A stretch of DNA of 50,034 nt, from contig CDMY01000519.1 in the NCBI GenBank assembly GCA_001179505.1, positions 1-50,034 on the forward strand, written 5' to 3'. Below are positions 34,995 to 45,300 of this stretch, in pieces. This DNA comes from Vitrella brassicaformis (taxonomy: Eukaryota > Sar > Vitrellaceae). Numbering within the stretch: the first letter of the stretch is position 1; each line of letters begins with the position of its first letter. The translations under genes and the position numbers were made by a program. The notes beneath the pieces are model-generated. The model had not been told where the DNA came from. It ran no database searches and worked only from the letters and a program-made list of their open reading frames with translations.

Positions 34995-37215
34995 TCACGG
35001 TCTTCTCAAGTCGGGTACTGCTTGCTTACCAACGTAGAGGGACTGTGGACGGATTAGTCTGTTATCTTGGCGTTGCTCGACAACATGGGCAGCCCAGCCC
35101 GCGGTCCGCGCAATGATGAAAAGGGGAGTAAAAAACATTGTTGGAATGCCACACCTGAAAAGTTGGAAAAGCAAAAAAGGAATATACATAAGCCCGAACA
35201 GTCAATTGTTACTCGTGGTAGGCAGTGGCGCTGTAAAAATCCAAGTTCTGAAGAGACAAAGTTGACGTCTGATGCGTTGGGGATGTGCAGAGAGTAACAA
35301 GCCTTCCTGTACCGGATACATCTGTTTTCTCTCCAGCATGGTCTGAGAAAAAAAAGGCACTTATGGTTATAGCCGACCTGCGTTGAACAGAAAGCATCTT
35401 ACCTTTTCGACTGCCTCTGATATTCGGAAGAGCTTCGCATCCGAATTCGGACGCTCCGATAGAGCCCTGGCGAATTCCTTAATTAAAGGCGATCGGGGGT
35501 CTCCTGAGGAAGGGAGGAAGGAACGAAGGGAGGAAGGAAAGAAGGAAGGAAGGAACGAGTCTTCGGCATTGATTCGATCAAGCACGCCATCGCCCGCTTG
35601 CGATCACCCCTCCTGTTTACCGTGCTTGTACATCCTGAGGAAATCAGTGCTTTGCGCTTACTAACGTTGTTCGAAAGGCTTGCTCTTACCTGTGCCCAAA
35701 TCCCTGAGAAACACCGGAAACACCGGACAACCGACGGCATTCTTTTGACAACTCTCCTTTTTTTCCTTGGTTACCATCACAAGTTCTTTTCTTGCGAACA
35801 TTTGCTCTAGCTATAAGCAAGAGCGCGCGATGATTCAATCGTTCAATTCCGTTGCCAGTACCTGCTGTCTTGCGTCCATCTCGTCCTTAAAGCCCTCGAG
35901 CATGTGCCTGACGGGCGATTCAATCTTGAGCAATTGAGAGGGCAGTTTTGGTGCATTACATCGCCGCTTCGTTTGCTCCGCCATGCAAGGGACCTCGAAG
36001 GGTTCCTTGAATTTCAAAGGAAACAGATTTTGCACCTAACCTGCTCATGGTTTGCGTGCACACTATACATCACTCATACCTATTGCTGAAGTTATGCACG
36101 AGTAGAAGTCCGACAACGTTGCGCATGTTACTCGCGCCGCAAACGTTGAGGCTGCATTTAGCAAGGTAAAAAGTCCTGTGCTCTCTCCAGGCTGTCCCGT
36201 TCAGCCAGTTACCGTTGAAGTCATGTTCGGCATACAAGATCAGCGACGCATCGACCGTGCGGGCACACAAGGGATCAATCTGTGCCAAAGCAGTCAAAAT
36301 CGCTCCACAAGGCCACCCTGAGGGGTTTGCTCCATGTGTTTTCTGGTGTCTACCTTCTTCGGATCGTCATGGAGGAGATGCAGAAAGTGCTCCGCAACGG
36401 AATCCTTCTTGCTCGTTCCTGTGTGCGACGACCCCCTTGCTCAGTCTGCCTTCATCCTTCTCGCGTACCGGTGTCGATCCGCTTTCCAAAGTGGCTGAAG
36501 TGGTACCTGCAACGTTACCTCCGTCTGGGCGCTGTGTTTTCTTTCCCACCCTTTCTGCCTACCAGTAAAAGAGCATGGATGCGTAGCACGATATCAGACG
36601 GATGGCAATGTTCACTTGCTGCTCGTTTGGGTGTGTCTCTGGCTCAAACGTCCCCAACGTAGAGCATCCTGTTCGCAGAACGTCCTTTCACCAGAACAAT
36701 GAAAAAAGGCTGATAAGAAAATCCTGGTTTTGCTCGTAGCCCGCCTACCATAGGATGAGCATCCCTGGGGAGCTGTTCGAGCACTGTTCTCAAAGGCACC
36801 GGCAGGGCCCTGCAGGTGCCCAACGTGCAGAAACGTCAGACGAGGTGGAAATCGCCGCTATTGATCTCATTCACCGGTTGGCTGCTATTGTGTCTTGAAA
36901 GGAGTGTAACTGTGTCCGAGTAGGGAGTTCCTTGAAGAGGAGAAGGTATGCGACCTCTTCGAACGTACACTGGGAGCACAAATCCTCAATGGCATACCCT
37001 GGAGGGACATCAATCATCCAACTTGTCGCTCGCTGTCCTCGCGGCCTGCCCTTACCTCTGTACGTGAGGCCAGTGCCTTTGAGACCCACAGTCGATATCG
37101 AACTCTTCCCAGCAATGACTCCTGCAAGTCCCTTAGAGTAGGAATCAGCTGCCGTGCTGTTCATCCGCACTCCGAGAGGCAATCGAGTCGCCAACGGCAA
37201 CAAGCGGCGCAACAT
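34995..37215 (-). CDS. 2-methylcitrate synthase (PrpC-type citrate synthase), mitochondrial
   Basis: Condenses propionyl-CoA (or acetyl-CoA) with oxaloacetate in the methylcitrate cycle. The start MLRRLLPLATRLPLGVRMNS is a basic presequence for mitochondria. Domains in order: GLAGVIAGKSSISTVGLKG, GLTYRG/YAIEDL (interrupted by a 53-nt intron), FEEVAYLLLFKELPTRTQL, LRTVLEQLPRDAHPM, RTGCSTLGTFEPE, NIAIRLISCYASMLFYW, HFLHLLH, DASLILYAEHDFN, ASTFAARV, catalytic His in GTLRGPLHGGANEAAM, catalytic His in GFGHR, then MYKHGDPRS, NLDFYSATAYH with catalytic Asp, GIPTMFFTPLFIIARTAGW, AAHVVEQRQDNRLIRP. These favour PrpC over mitochondrial citrate synthase. Two consecutive 14-nt microexons (35690-35703 and 35621-35634) encode G-F-G-H-R-M-Y-K-H. 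All three catalytic residues are present. Divergent from DRG1. At least ten exons; a few borders are uncertain. Confidence 0.92.
35545..35620 (+). repeat. Partial third copy of the promoter cassette in a citrate synthase intron
   Basis: This 76-bp stretch matches 37335-37410 at about 91 percent by eye (7 mismatches): both run from GGAAGGAACGA through CTTCGGCATTGATTCGATC to CACCCCTCCTGT. It is on the same strand as the DRG1-side copy, antisense to the synthase, and ends exactly at the 3' edge of microexon 35621-35634, so its end lies at that exon's splice donor. A GGAAGGAA tract (35510-35552) precedes it. Confidence 0.85.
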
Positions 37216-37440
37216 GAGCCTCTCTCACGCTGGAGGAGCGAGCTAGAACTGCACACGGAGGGTTGATTCAGGCGTGGACGCTAAGATCAAACACCTTGCC
37301 GCACAGGCTTGCCAGGCAACGAAGGCAGGGAGGAAGGAACGAATCTTCGGCATTGATTCGATCAAGCACGCGATCATCCGCTCGCGATCACCCCTCCTGT
37401 CTGCCGTCGTGTCCGTGGTTTGACCAACCTGTAATCAAGA
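37216..37440. promoter_or_regulatory. Bidirectional promoter 2-methylcitrate synthase/DRG1, copy B of a duplicated cassette
   Basis: This is 225 bp between two ATGs. GCGAGCTAG at 37238-37246 is 22 nt from the synthase ATG and 194 bp from the DRG1 ATG, nearly the same geometry as copy A at 29505-29722. Blocks shared with copy A occur in the same order (GATCA, TGCCGCAC, GCTTGCCAGG, AACGAAGG, CATTG.TTCGATC, AATCAAG before ATG). Its middle part is also present in the synthase intron at 35545-35620. Confidence 0.75.
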
Positions 37441-39621
37441 TGAGTCTTCTGAGGTGAGCTCGATGAAACTTCGTGCAAACTTTGGATGTCTTTTCGCTGG
37501 TTCGTGTGTTTGCGATAGTAAAATAGCAGAGATTGAGGCCGAGATGGCGCGAACGCAAAAGAACAAGGCCACCAACTATCATCTCGGTCTGCTCAAGGCA
37601 AAGCTGGCCAAACTGAAGCAGCAGCTAGTAGGTCATGGTTGGTCCCGTCATCATTCATTGTGTGGAACTGTGTGTTGTGATGGTTTGCAGATATCCGGCA
37701 GTTCAGGCAAGGGAGGTGGCGGTGGCACTGATGGTTTTGATGTGACCAAGACAGGCGACGCTCGAGTAGGCCTCGTCGGGTTTCCATCCGTAGGGAAGTC
37801 GACTCTCCTCAATAAGCTCACGGGTCACGCTGAGATGGCTGCGTCAGAGGGAAGCATGCGATAATGCGCTGCCACCGTCGTCTTCGTCGTCTTGCAGGCA
37901 CGTATTCTGAGGTGGCGGCCTATGAGTTCACGACCCTTACCTGCGTCCCAGGGGTCTTCAAATACAAGGTAGAGAGCAGCGGGAGCCCGGCTCTGTCATC
38001 TTCAACTCTGCCTCCCTCTTTCCCTCTCCGTCGCAGGGCGCCAAGATACAGTTGCTTGACCTTCCTGGCATCATTGAGGGCGCTAAGGACGGCAAAGGAC
38101 GGGGTCGTCAGGTCATTGGTGTAGCGCGGACATGCAGCCTCATTCTCATCGTGCTGGACGTCATGAAGCCACTCACTCACAAGAGGATCATCGAAAAGGA
38201 GGTGGAGGGGTTTGGCATCCGGCTCAACAAAAAGCCGCCAAACATCACCATCACCAAGAAAGACAAGGGAGGCATCATTATCACCACCACACAGCCACTC
38301 AAGAAGATCGACGATGAGACTATCAAATCGATCTGTCACGAGTAAGAATACCAGCGCCAGTCGGTCTCACCGTGGATGAACATGTGTTGTGTCACCGTGC
38401 CACAGGTACAGGTGAGCGAGCGACCGACTGTGAGACGCACGCATCGACGGAAGGCATGTAGTCGTGTGACAAGCCTTGTCCACTTCTCTGAGCTGTAGAA
38501 TTGGCCACCTCAATGCGTGTGTGTGAATGCAGGATATCGAATGCCCAGATACAGATCCGTTGTCAGGCGACGGCAGACGACCTGATCGACGTCATAGAAG
38601 GGAACCGCGTCTATGTCCCGTGCATATACGTGCTCAATAAGATCGACCAGATCACTATCGAGGGTATGTATGTACGGACGTATGTATGTGTGCATGCACA
38701 CAGGGGCCTCTGAGAGAGAGAGAGAGAGAGAGACCCGTTGCACCACATCCCCGCTTCGGGAGCTTCTTGCTTGTTGGTTGCTGCAGAGCTGGACATATTA
38801 TCCAAGTGCCCACACTACGTGCCCATATCTGCGCACCATGAGTGGAATTTGGATGGGCTGATTGAGAAGATATGGCAGTACCTCGACCTCGTCCGCATCT
38901 ACACAAAACCGAAGGTACGAGTTGGGATGGGAACGGGAGACGCCACATGGCAGGCAGACAGGCAGGCAGCGTGGACGGACGGACGGACGGACGGACGGAC
39001 GGACACTTAAGTGCCTTGCGATTGATATCCCTTCTGTGTGTGTGTGCCCCACGTTACACATACGAATACATACTTACAGGGTCAGATTCCCGACTACAAC
39101 GCACCTGTCATTCTGAAAAGTGCTGAGACCAGAGTCGAGCACTTCTGCCTCCGAATCCACAAGACACTCCTCGCGCAGTTCAAACATGCTCTTGTGTGGG
39201 GCAAGTCGGTGAAACACAACCCACAAAAGGTCAGCTGCCTCAGCCAAAAGCAAACATCTATAGTTCATGATTCATGTACGTATGTGCTCACGGCTTCCTT
39301 CCCTTGGCCACTGCCCTGATGTGCTTGATGTGCATTAATGAATGGCAATGCAGGTCGGCAAGGAGCATGTCCTTCAGGTCAGTGAGTCTGCCACTAATTT
39401 CCGTCCGCTGTGTGTCAGCGGTTCATTCCTTGGCTTGGGTGCGTACACGTGTGGCTGTGTGTGCGTAGGACGAGGACGTTGTCCAGGTACATGTGGCCGA
39501 GGGCGAGAGGGGGCTTAGCCTGCCAAAACGCCATGCCGACCGATGTGTTAGAGTCTCTTCCCTCCTGCGTGTTGTGTTGGCCTGGCTGGCCTTTCGGTTG
39601 ATGCAGATCATCAAGAGATGA
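37441..39621 (+). CDS. DRG1-type Obg-HflX-family GTPase
   Basis: Cytosolic translation GTPase that acts with DFRP1/Rbg-type partners on stalled ribosomes. Exon 1 is 14 nt (37441-37454, M-S-L-L plus two bases of Ser). The rest runs colinear with DRG1: [36 protein letters not shown]1 [33 protein letters not shown]3 [56 protein letters not shown]4 VLNKIDQI, G5 VPISAH, then the TGS domain from [15 protein letters not shown] to [17 protein letters not shown] and DEDVVQ. The last exon is 15 nt (39607-39621: I-I-K-R-stop), which restores the conserved DRG1 C-terminus. All G motifs are intact. The later introns carry GACG and CT/GA repeats, the first ones do not. The first exon and donor match those of AFG2 at 29491-29504. 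Confidence 0.95.
38973..39004. repeat. GGAC tetranucleotide tandem repeat in a DRG1 intron
   Basis: About eight GGAC units lie in the intron after the YTKPK exon. They are typical of the tetranucleotide arrays in introns of this window. Confidence 0.85.
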
Positions 39622-40179
39622 ATGCCACATGGCGTGTCTGTCGAGTCAGTCGATCGAGTGGCGAGCAAGACAAGACACGCATAGGTGTGTATTTGTGCTT
39701 TGTGGGTTGGTTGGTTGGGTGGGTGGGTCACTCACTCACTGACTTACAGACTCGACTGACTTGTACAGCCGCGTGTACATGCATGGCATAGAGGCGAATC
39801 GATGTTCATGGATAAAGTATACGTTGACCAATCCAACAACAAATGCACACAACACAACACGAGTGAATGAATGAATGTGTCATAAAGGATGGCTGTCGAT
39901 AGATAGCAGTCTGTATAGCTAGCTGGCTGTCGACCTGGCTCTCTCTTTGCCTGCCTGCCTGCCTATCTGTCACTTGAGTCAGGCAGGGGTGGTTCGTTTG
40001 GTTCGTGTCGGTCTTTTGGTCTGTCTGTCCGAGCATGCCATGCATCCATCGATCGATCAACAACACACATGTACTATACATTCCGTTCATTCATTCACTC
40101 AGTACTGCCTGCCTGCCTGCCCTTGCCTGCACCCACTCATTCACGCCCCGCCCCACCCCGCTCACCCATGCGCTACACC
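39622..40179. other. Convergent intergenic region, DRG1 / ISP-like
   Basis: A 558-bp spacer between two 3' ends with TTGG/GGGT, ATGA, TGCC and CATT repeats. No exon or RNA gene is seen. Confidence 0.5.
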
Positions 40180-41686
40180 TTAGTGCGACTGCCTCGCGCG
40201 TTGTCGGAGGTACATGACGATGTCGTGAAACAGATCCTTCTCGTCCACACTGTTGAACCGCTGGATACATACATCCAGCCATCCAGCCAGCCAGCCACAG
40301 GGACACAGAAGACTCACATACATGAATGACATCATCGACTGGTGCTCGTCATCACGCAAGCTGGCTTCCCTCAACGGACTGGTGGTTTGTTTGGGCCCCA
40401 CCCTTTGCTTTGCTTACCAAGGGTATGCAGTTGCCCGACTCTTCCAGGTGAATGGCAAGAGACCTGACGGTCATGACGCACACCACACCATATGGACGAC
40501 ACAATGCCGTGCCATCACTCCCACATTAGATAGATACATACGCTCGTACACACTACAAACGCCATTGCATTGCTTGTCTCAATTCGGCTGCCCCGCCTGG
40601 CTGGCTGGCGTGGGCGAGCCAGCCAGCCCATCCATTATGTATGTGGCGCCCTGCCCTTAGTGCGTGTGTGTGGACTTGCCTTGGGTCGTCAACGATGCTT
40701 GCCCTTGTTTCTACTCTTTTGAGCTGTCTCGACACCAACAGCGCCTTTATATCACGTATCGCTACCTTACGGGTCTTCTCCTGCACGCACACCACAGCCA
40801 GCACACAGCAGCACGTAGGAAGGACACGCAGCGACCGACCGAAGAGGCCAGACAGACACGAGCAGGGACACCCAGACAGCGGTGGAGGGAGGAGTCAAGT
40901 GAGGGGCAGTGGAGGTGAGAGTGAGTGAGTCATCCACCCATCCATCCCACCTGGAAGGAGATGGTGAAGGTAAGGTCGTCAACGTCGAGGCTCACAGTAC
41001 ACAAAAGGGAGGTGCCGTCCTGCACACACGCACACACACACAGACAGACAGACAGACAGACAGAGGAAGAGAGAGAGTGAGAGTGGCGATCAGTGTGTCC
41101 CGTCCTCCGTCCTCCCGAGATTGACTGTTTGACTGGCTGGGGCTGGTTGGTTGGTTGGTTGCCTGACCTGCAGGATGACGGTGACTCTGAGCCCATCCTG
41201 CAGCTTCCGTTGGAAGGCTTCGAGCTCAGGGGTGAAGGCAGCCGCCTCTGCCCCCTCACCAGGGCCGCCTGTCGGAGACCCATTCATCCTGAACAATCAA
41301 CCAACGAACCAACCAACCAAAACATGAACCAATTGAGTGAATCACACACATACGTGCACAGAGGACGGACAGACAGACAGACAGACAGACAAGGGGAGGA
41401 CAGGACGTGACGTTTCATTGAGCCCGCCTGCCCGCCTGCCTGCCTGCCTCGCGAGCGAGCGAGCGAGCGAGCCTGGCTGCCCTTCCCTCCCTCGACCTCT
41501 CCTTCTCATGTATGTTACCTACCCATTGGTAGCCTGCACCATCATAAAGTCACACACAGGACAACAGAGGGTAGCTAGCCTATTGCCTTGCCTTAAGGGC
41601 GCCTGTCTGTGCAAGTAGGTCTGTACTGATGCTCACGTGGTGGCTGCCTTGCGCCGTTCCGTTGTCCGCATATCCAAAACGGTTCC
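40180..41686 (-). CDS. ISP-like inner-membrane-complex sub-compartment protein (PH-like fold), 5' end unresolved
   Basis: ISPs are small alveolate pellicle proteins with a PH-like fold, anchored to alveolar membranes by N-terminal myristate/palmitate in apicomplexans. Exons in phase: 41637-41686, 41168-41288, 40951-41019, 40680-40780, 40418-40463, 40180-40260. The product reads from a basic N-terminal segment (MRTTERRKAATT) through ELEAFQRKLQDGLRVTVILQ, DGTSLLCTVSLDVDDLTFTISF, RKVAIRDIKALLVSRQLKRVE, SIVDDPRSLAIHLEESGNCIPL to RFNSVDEKDLFHDIVMYLRQRAR. The strand-strand-C-terminal-helix order and the LHL.E.GNCIPLRF segment match my memory of ISP proteins. The intron with donor at 40679 is GC-AG. 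I could not find the initiating exon (a Met-Gly start would be expected), so the lipid-anchor motif is not confirmed. Divergent from COG3. Confidence 0.75.
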
Positions 41687-42320
41687 CTGCAGGCAGGGCA
41701 GGCACCACACGGACGTGCCGCGTCTAGACTTCGTGCAGCTGGCCCGCCCCAGGCAGAGCTGAGCTCGTGACCGATCCGAGTCAGGCGAGCTCTGTTGGTT
41801 GTACTGAATTCTCTCCCTCTCCCTCTGTCTGTCTGTCTGTCTGTGTGTTACCCACCCACCCTGTGTGTCATTGGGCGGCAGGAATACGCGGTCCCTGTTC
41901 TGACCCACGTCGGTCGGCTCGACCTGACCCGCCACCAACACCAACAGAAGACCCTCATAAGCCATTCACTGGATGCCCTTTCGTCCTCCCTCTGTGCCCC
42001 CACACCCACCGCACCGAGCAACATGAAGACAGATTCCCTGCACGCACACCCACACAGCAGAGGCCACCAAAGCATGCCGATAATGAACCAACCGTCAGTC
42101 ATGGCTTTCGTGCCATTTCTCTCCTTTGCTTCCCGTATGTCTTACCCATTCCAACCCCCCTCACAACCGTGCTCCTCCCAATCACCACCCGGCAGCACAA
42201 TGCACCGAACCTGCCTCACCACTCGTCAGCACGGCTCACAATCAAAATCAGTCTCTAGCGCGTTTCGTGCGAGCTTAAGATTGAAGGAGACGCCAAGTTG
42301 AAGAGGCAGAGGCCATCAGT
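41687..42320. promoter_or_regulatory. Divergent region ISP-like / COG3 with promoter motif
   Basis: It probably contains the missing first exon(s) of the ISP-like gene on the minus strand. GCGAGCTTA at 42269-42277 lies 43 nt before the COG3 ATG. 41810-41870 has CTGT and CACC repeats. Confidence 0.5.
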
Positions 42321-45300
42321 ATGAAGGGTGTGCAGCTGAGTGCTGAACAGCTGCGCTGCATAGAAACTGCATCTGCGCTGGCGTTGACGAGTGGCGGCGT
42401 GTGTGAAACTGATGAGGCGGATCAGGAGGACCAAGAGGCTGTCGACGCTGACTACGACCGGTGAGGCCACAGGCGACAAAGATTCATATGCACTGGTTGT
42501 CAGACTGCCTGCACTGCCCCGGGTCCCTCCCTCCTCCCTGATCTTCCAGACATACATACGTGTGACTGTTTGTTGATTTCTCCACCAGGTACTGCCACAT
42601 CAAGACCCGCCTGGAGGGCGCTGGCGCCTCATCTCTCGAGACCCAACCGGTAGGTAGGAAACCAGCCAACCAACCACACATCGCACTGCGGGGTTTGTGT
42701 GTGATGGTGTGTGCTCATGTATAATGCCTGCCTGTCGACCAGCTCAAGTTCTTCAGTTTCTACAAGCACTTGGAGGGGTCCTACTCCCGGCTGCGCGGAT
42801 GGCGCGACAAGAGCCCATGGAGATGGTCCGTACGCAAACGGGCAGGCAGGGAGGGAAGTGTCATGCACCTGCAGTCACTGCACACACAATCAAACAATCA
42901 AGGAACCACACACACACAGCCAGCCAGCCCGACACAGAGAGAGATGCCATGCCTTTCTCCATGGCATGGATGGGACGCCCGATGTGTCTGCTCTGTCTGT
43001 CTGTGTGGTTGTCACATGTTTGGTCACTCCACTCCCTCCGTCGTGCAGGCTGGAGTCGTTTCACGGCTTTTGCGACGATCTGTGTGCCAGGACCAGCGAC
43101 ACCCGGCAGTGTTTGCGCGATCTCGAGTCGCTGCGCAAGGACGTCATCGCCAGGACGGAATCCTTGCACAATGCATGCGATGCCCTGCTGCAGCAAGAAA
43201 CACATGCTAAGGTAGGTAGGTGGGTAAGAAAGGAAGGAAGGAAGGAAGGAAGGGAGGGAGATAGAAGAGGGGGAGGGGGAGGGAGAGCCAGCAAGTGGGT
43301 GGACTGGACTGGACGAGACCAAGCAAGGGAGGGAGGGAGGGAGGGAAGCAGAGATGGAAGCCGGGCACAGGCCAGCCACCCACCCACCCCACCCACATCG
43401 AGAGTAGAGTGTGTGTCCACGTGGATGCATATGTGTCTCTGTGTGTGTGTGTGTCAGTGCGTGTCTGAGGCCATCAAAGTGCGGCTGGACCACTTTGACT
43501 GTGTGGAGCAGATCAGTTGCTTCTTTGACCTGCACCGCCCCGACGACGTGAGGGACCACCTGGCCGCCGGCCGGAGGCCATCTCACGGTGGTGGTTCAGG
43601 GGACACTCTACCCCCACCCCCACCACACACAGCCGTGGAACTGTCCCCACTTGTGTCAACTAGTGCCGAGGGTCCTGCTGCTGACCCCACACCGCAACCC
43701 CAGTCCCACCCCCATGGTGGTCCTGGCAGTGGGCACTACGGTGTGGGTCTGAGCAACCCGGCCTTCCACCCGTCCTTCACCACCATGCTGGACCGCCTCG
43801 ACGATGCTGCACTCTTCCTCGAACAGAGGGGATACGACTACCTAGAGGTAGGTACACAGCTGGCCAGCCAGCCAACCACCCACCCCATCAGCCAGCCAGC
43901 CAGTCAGCCAGCCGGGCCAGCCAGGCCAGGCAGCTGAACAACTTCCTTGACACGTACGTACACATCCATACATTCACATACATACACCTACCTGCACCAC
44001 ACCACCCCCCACCCCACCCTGCCTTACGTACTTACACACACTGCCTGTATCCATGCCAGCCACGCCATTCATTCCATGCACACATACATATGTCTTTGCT
44101 GCCTGCCTGCCACTGTGTGCTGTGCTGTGCCCTGCCCCACCCATGTTACATATCTTGCTCCTGTCTGGCTGTCCTGTCTGTGTGCCTTACATTATTCCAT
44201 CCACCGATCCGTCCGTCCGTCCATGAATCCATCAGGCTCAGCATTGCTCCCGTCAGCTGGACCACTTGAGGTCCCGTGCCTGCACCTTGATACGCTCCGC
44301 TGTCGTGGGGGCTGTCGACAAGTGCGTGGCACAGGTATGTGTAGCGAGAAGCAACCGAGGCGAGGCAAGGCCTGCCTACTTACTGTACTTACCGTACATA
44401 CACACAGCGTGCAGTGAATGCCACAACACCACACAACACCACACAAGACAACGCACAAACAAACACACCACCAGACTGACTGACTATCTTTTGTGTGTGT
44501 GTCCAGGTGGAGAATCAGCTCAAGAGTGCTGCATCCGAGCGCAAACAAATTGAGACGTCGGTCTTCTACGTGCGCTTCAGGTAAATAAATGGGTGACTGA
44601 GTGAGTACTAACTACTCCACACAATCAATGACGGGCAGGGCAGGGGGCTGGATGTGATGTTGGTTGGAGTGAGTGAGTATTGTACAAATACATACAAACA
44701 TCCGGCCCCTCTCTTAATGTGCGTGTGTGTGTGTGTGTGTGTGGTCAGGGCGACGGCCAGCAATGTGAGGCATCTGACGGCGCTGTTGTGCAAGCGGTCC
44801 AATGCTGCCGTTCACGAGACATACACGGCGTACGTACGGGAGGGAGGGATGGATGAGGCACACACGACGTACGCACGCTGACAATATCTGCCCACCTCCA
44901 TGCACTTGCACAACACAGCACATTGAGAGGGGGCAGGGGAGGCCAGCCACGGAGGTGGTGACACACCGACAGGCAGACAGACAGACAGACAGCTAGACGG
45001 ACAATGTGGTGTGCGTGGGCGTACCGGTCGTCGTCGGTATTTGCGTCATCCATCCATCCATCATCAGGTGTCTGGACGGGATCGAAAAGTCCTACGCGGC
45101 AACACGAATTCGCCTCATTACAGACCCCCTCCGCAGACACATACAGGTAACCTGTGTGGGTAGATTAGATACATACGTACACACCTGCACACTCACACAC
45201 ACACGTGCACTGCATTTGTGCGGTGTTTGTTGGTTCAGTCGATATTGAGTCAGTCATTGCCTCGTTCGTTGGCCCCAGCGTTGCGTCAGATCACATCCTA

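Noticed and set aside
40318-40385. Possible extra ISP exon coding LREASLRDDEHQSMMSF
   Set aside because: No acceptor gives the needed phase 0, and direct joining of CIPL to RFNSVDE matches the family; it is more likely intron.
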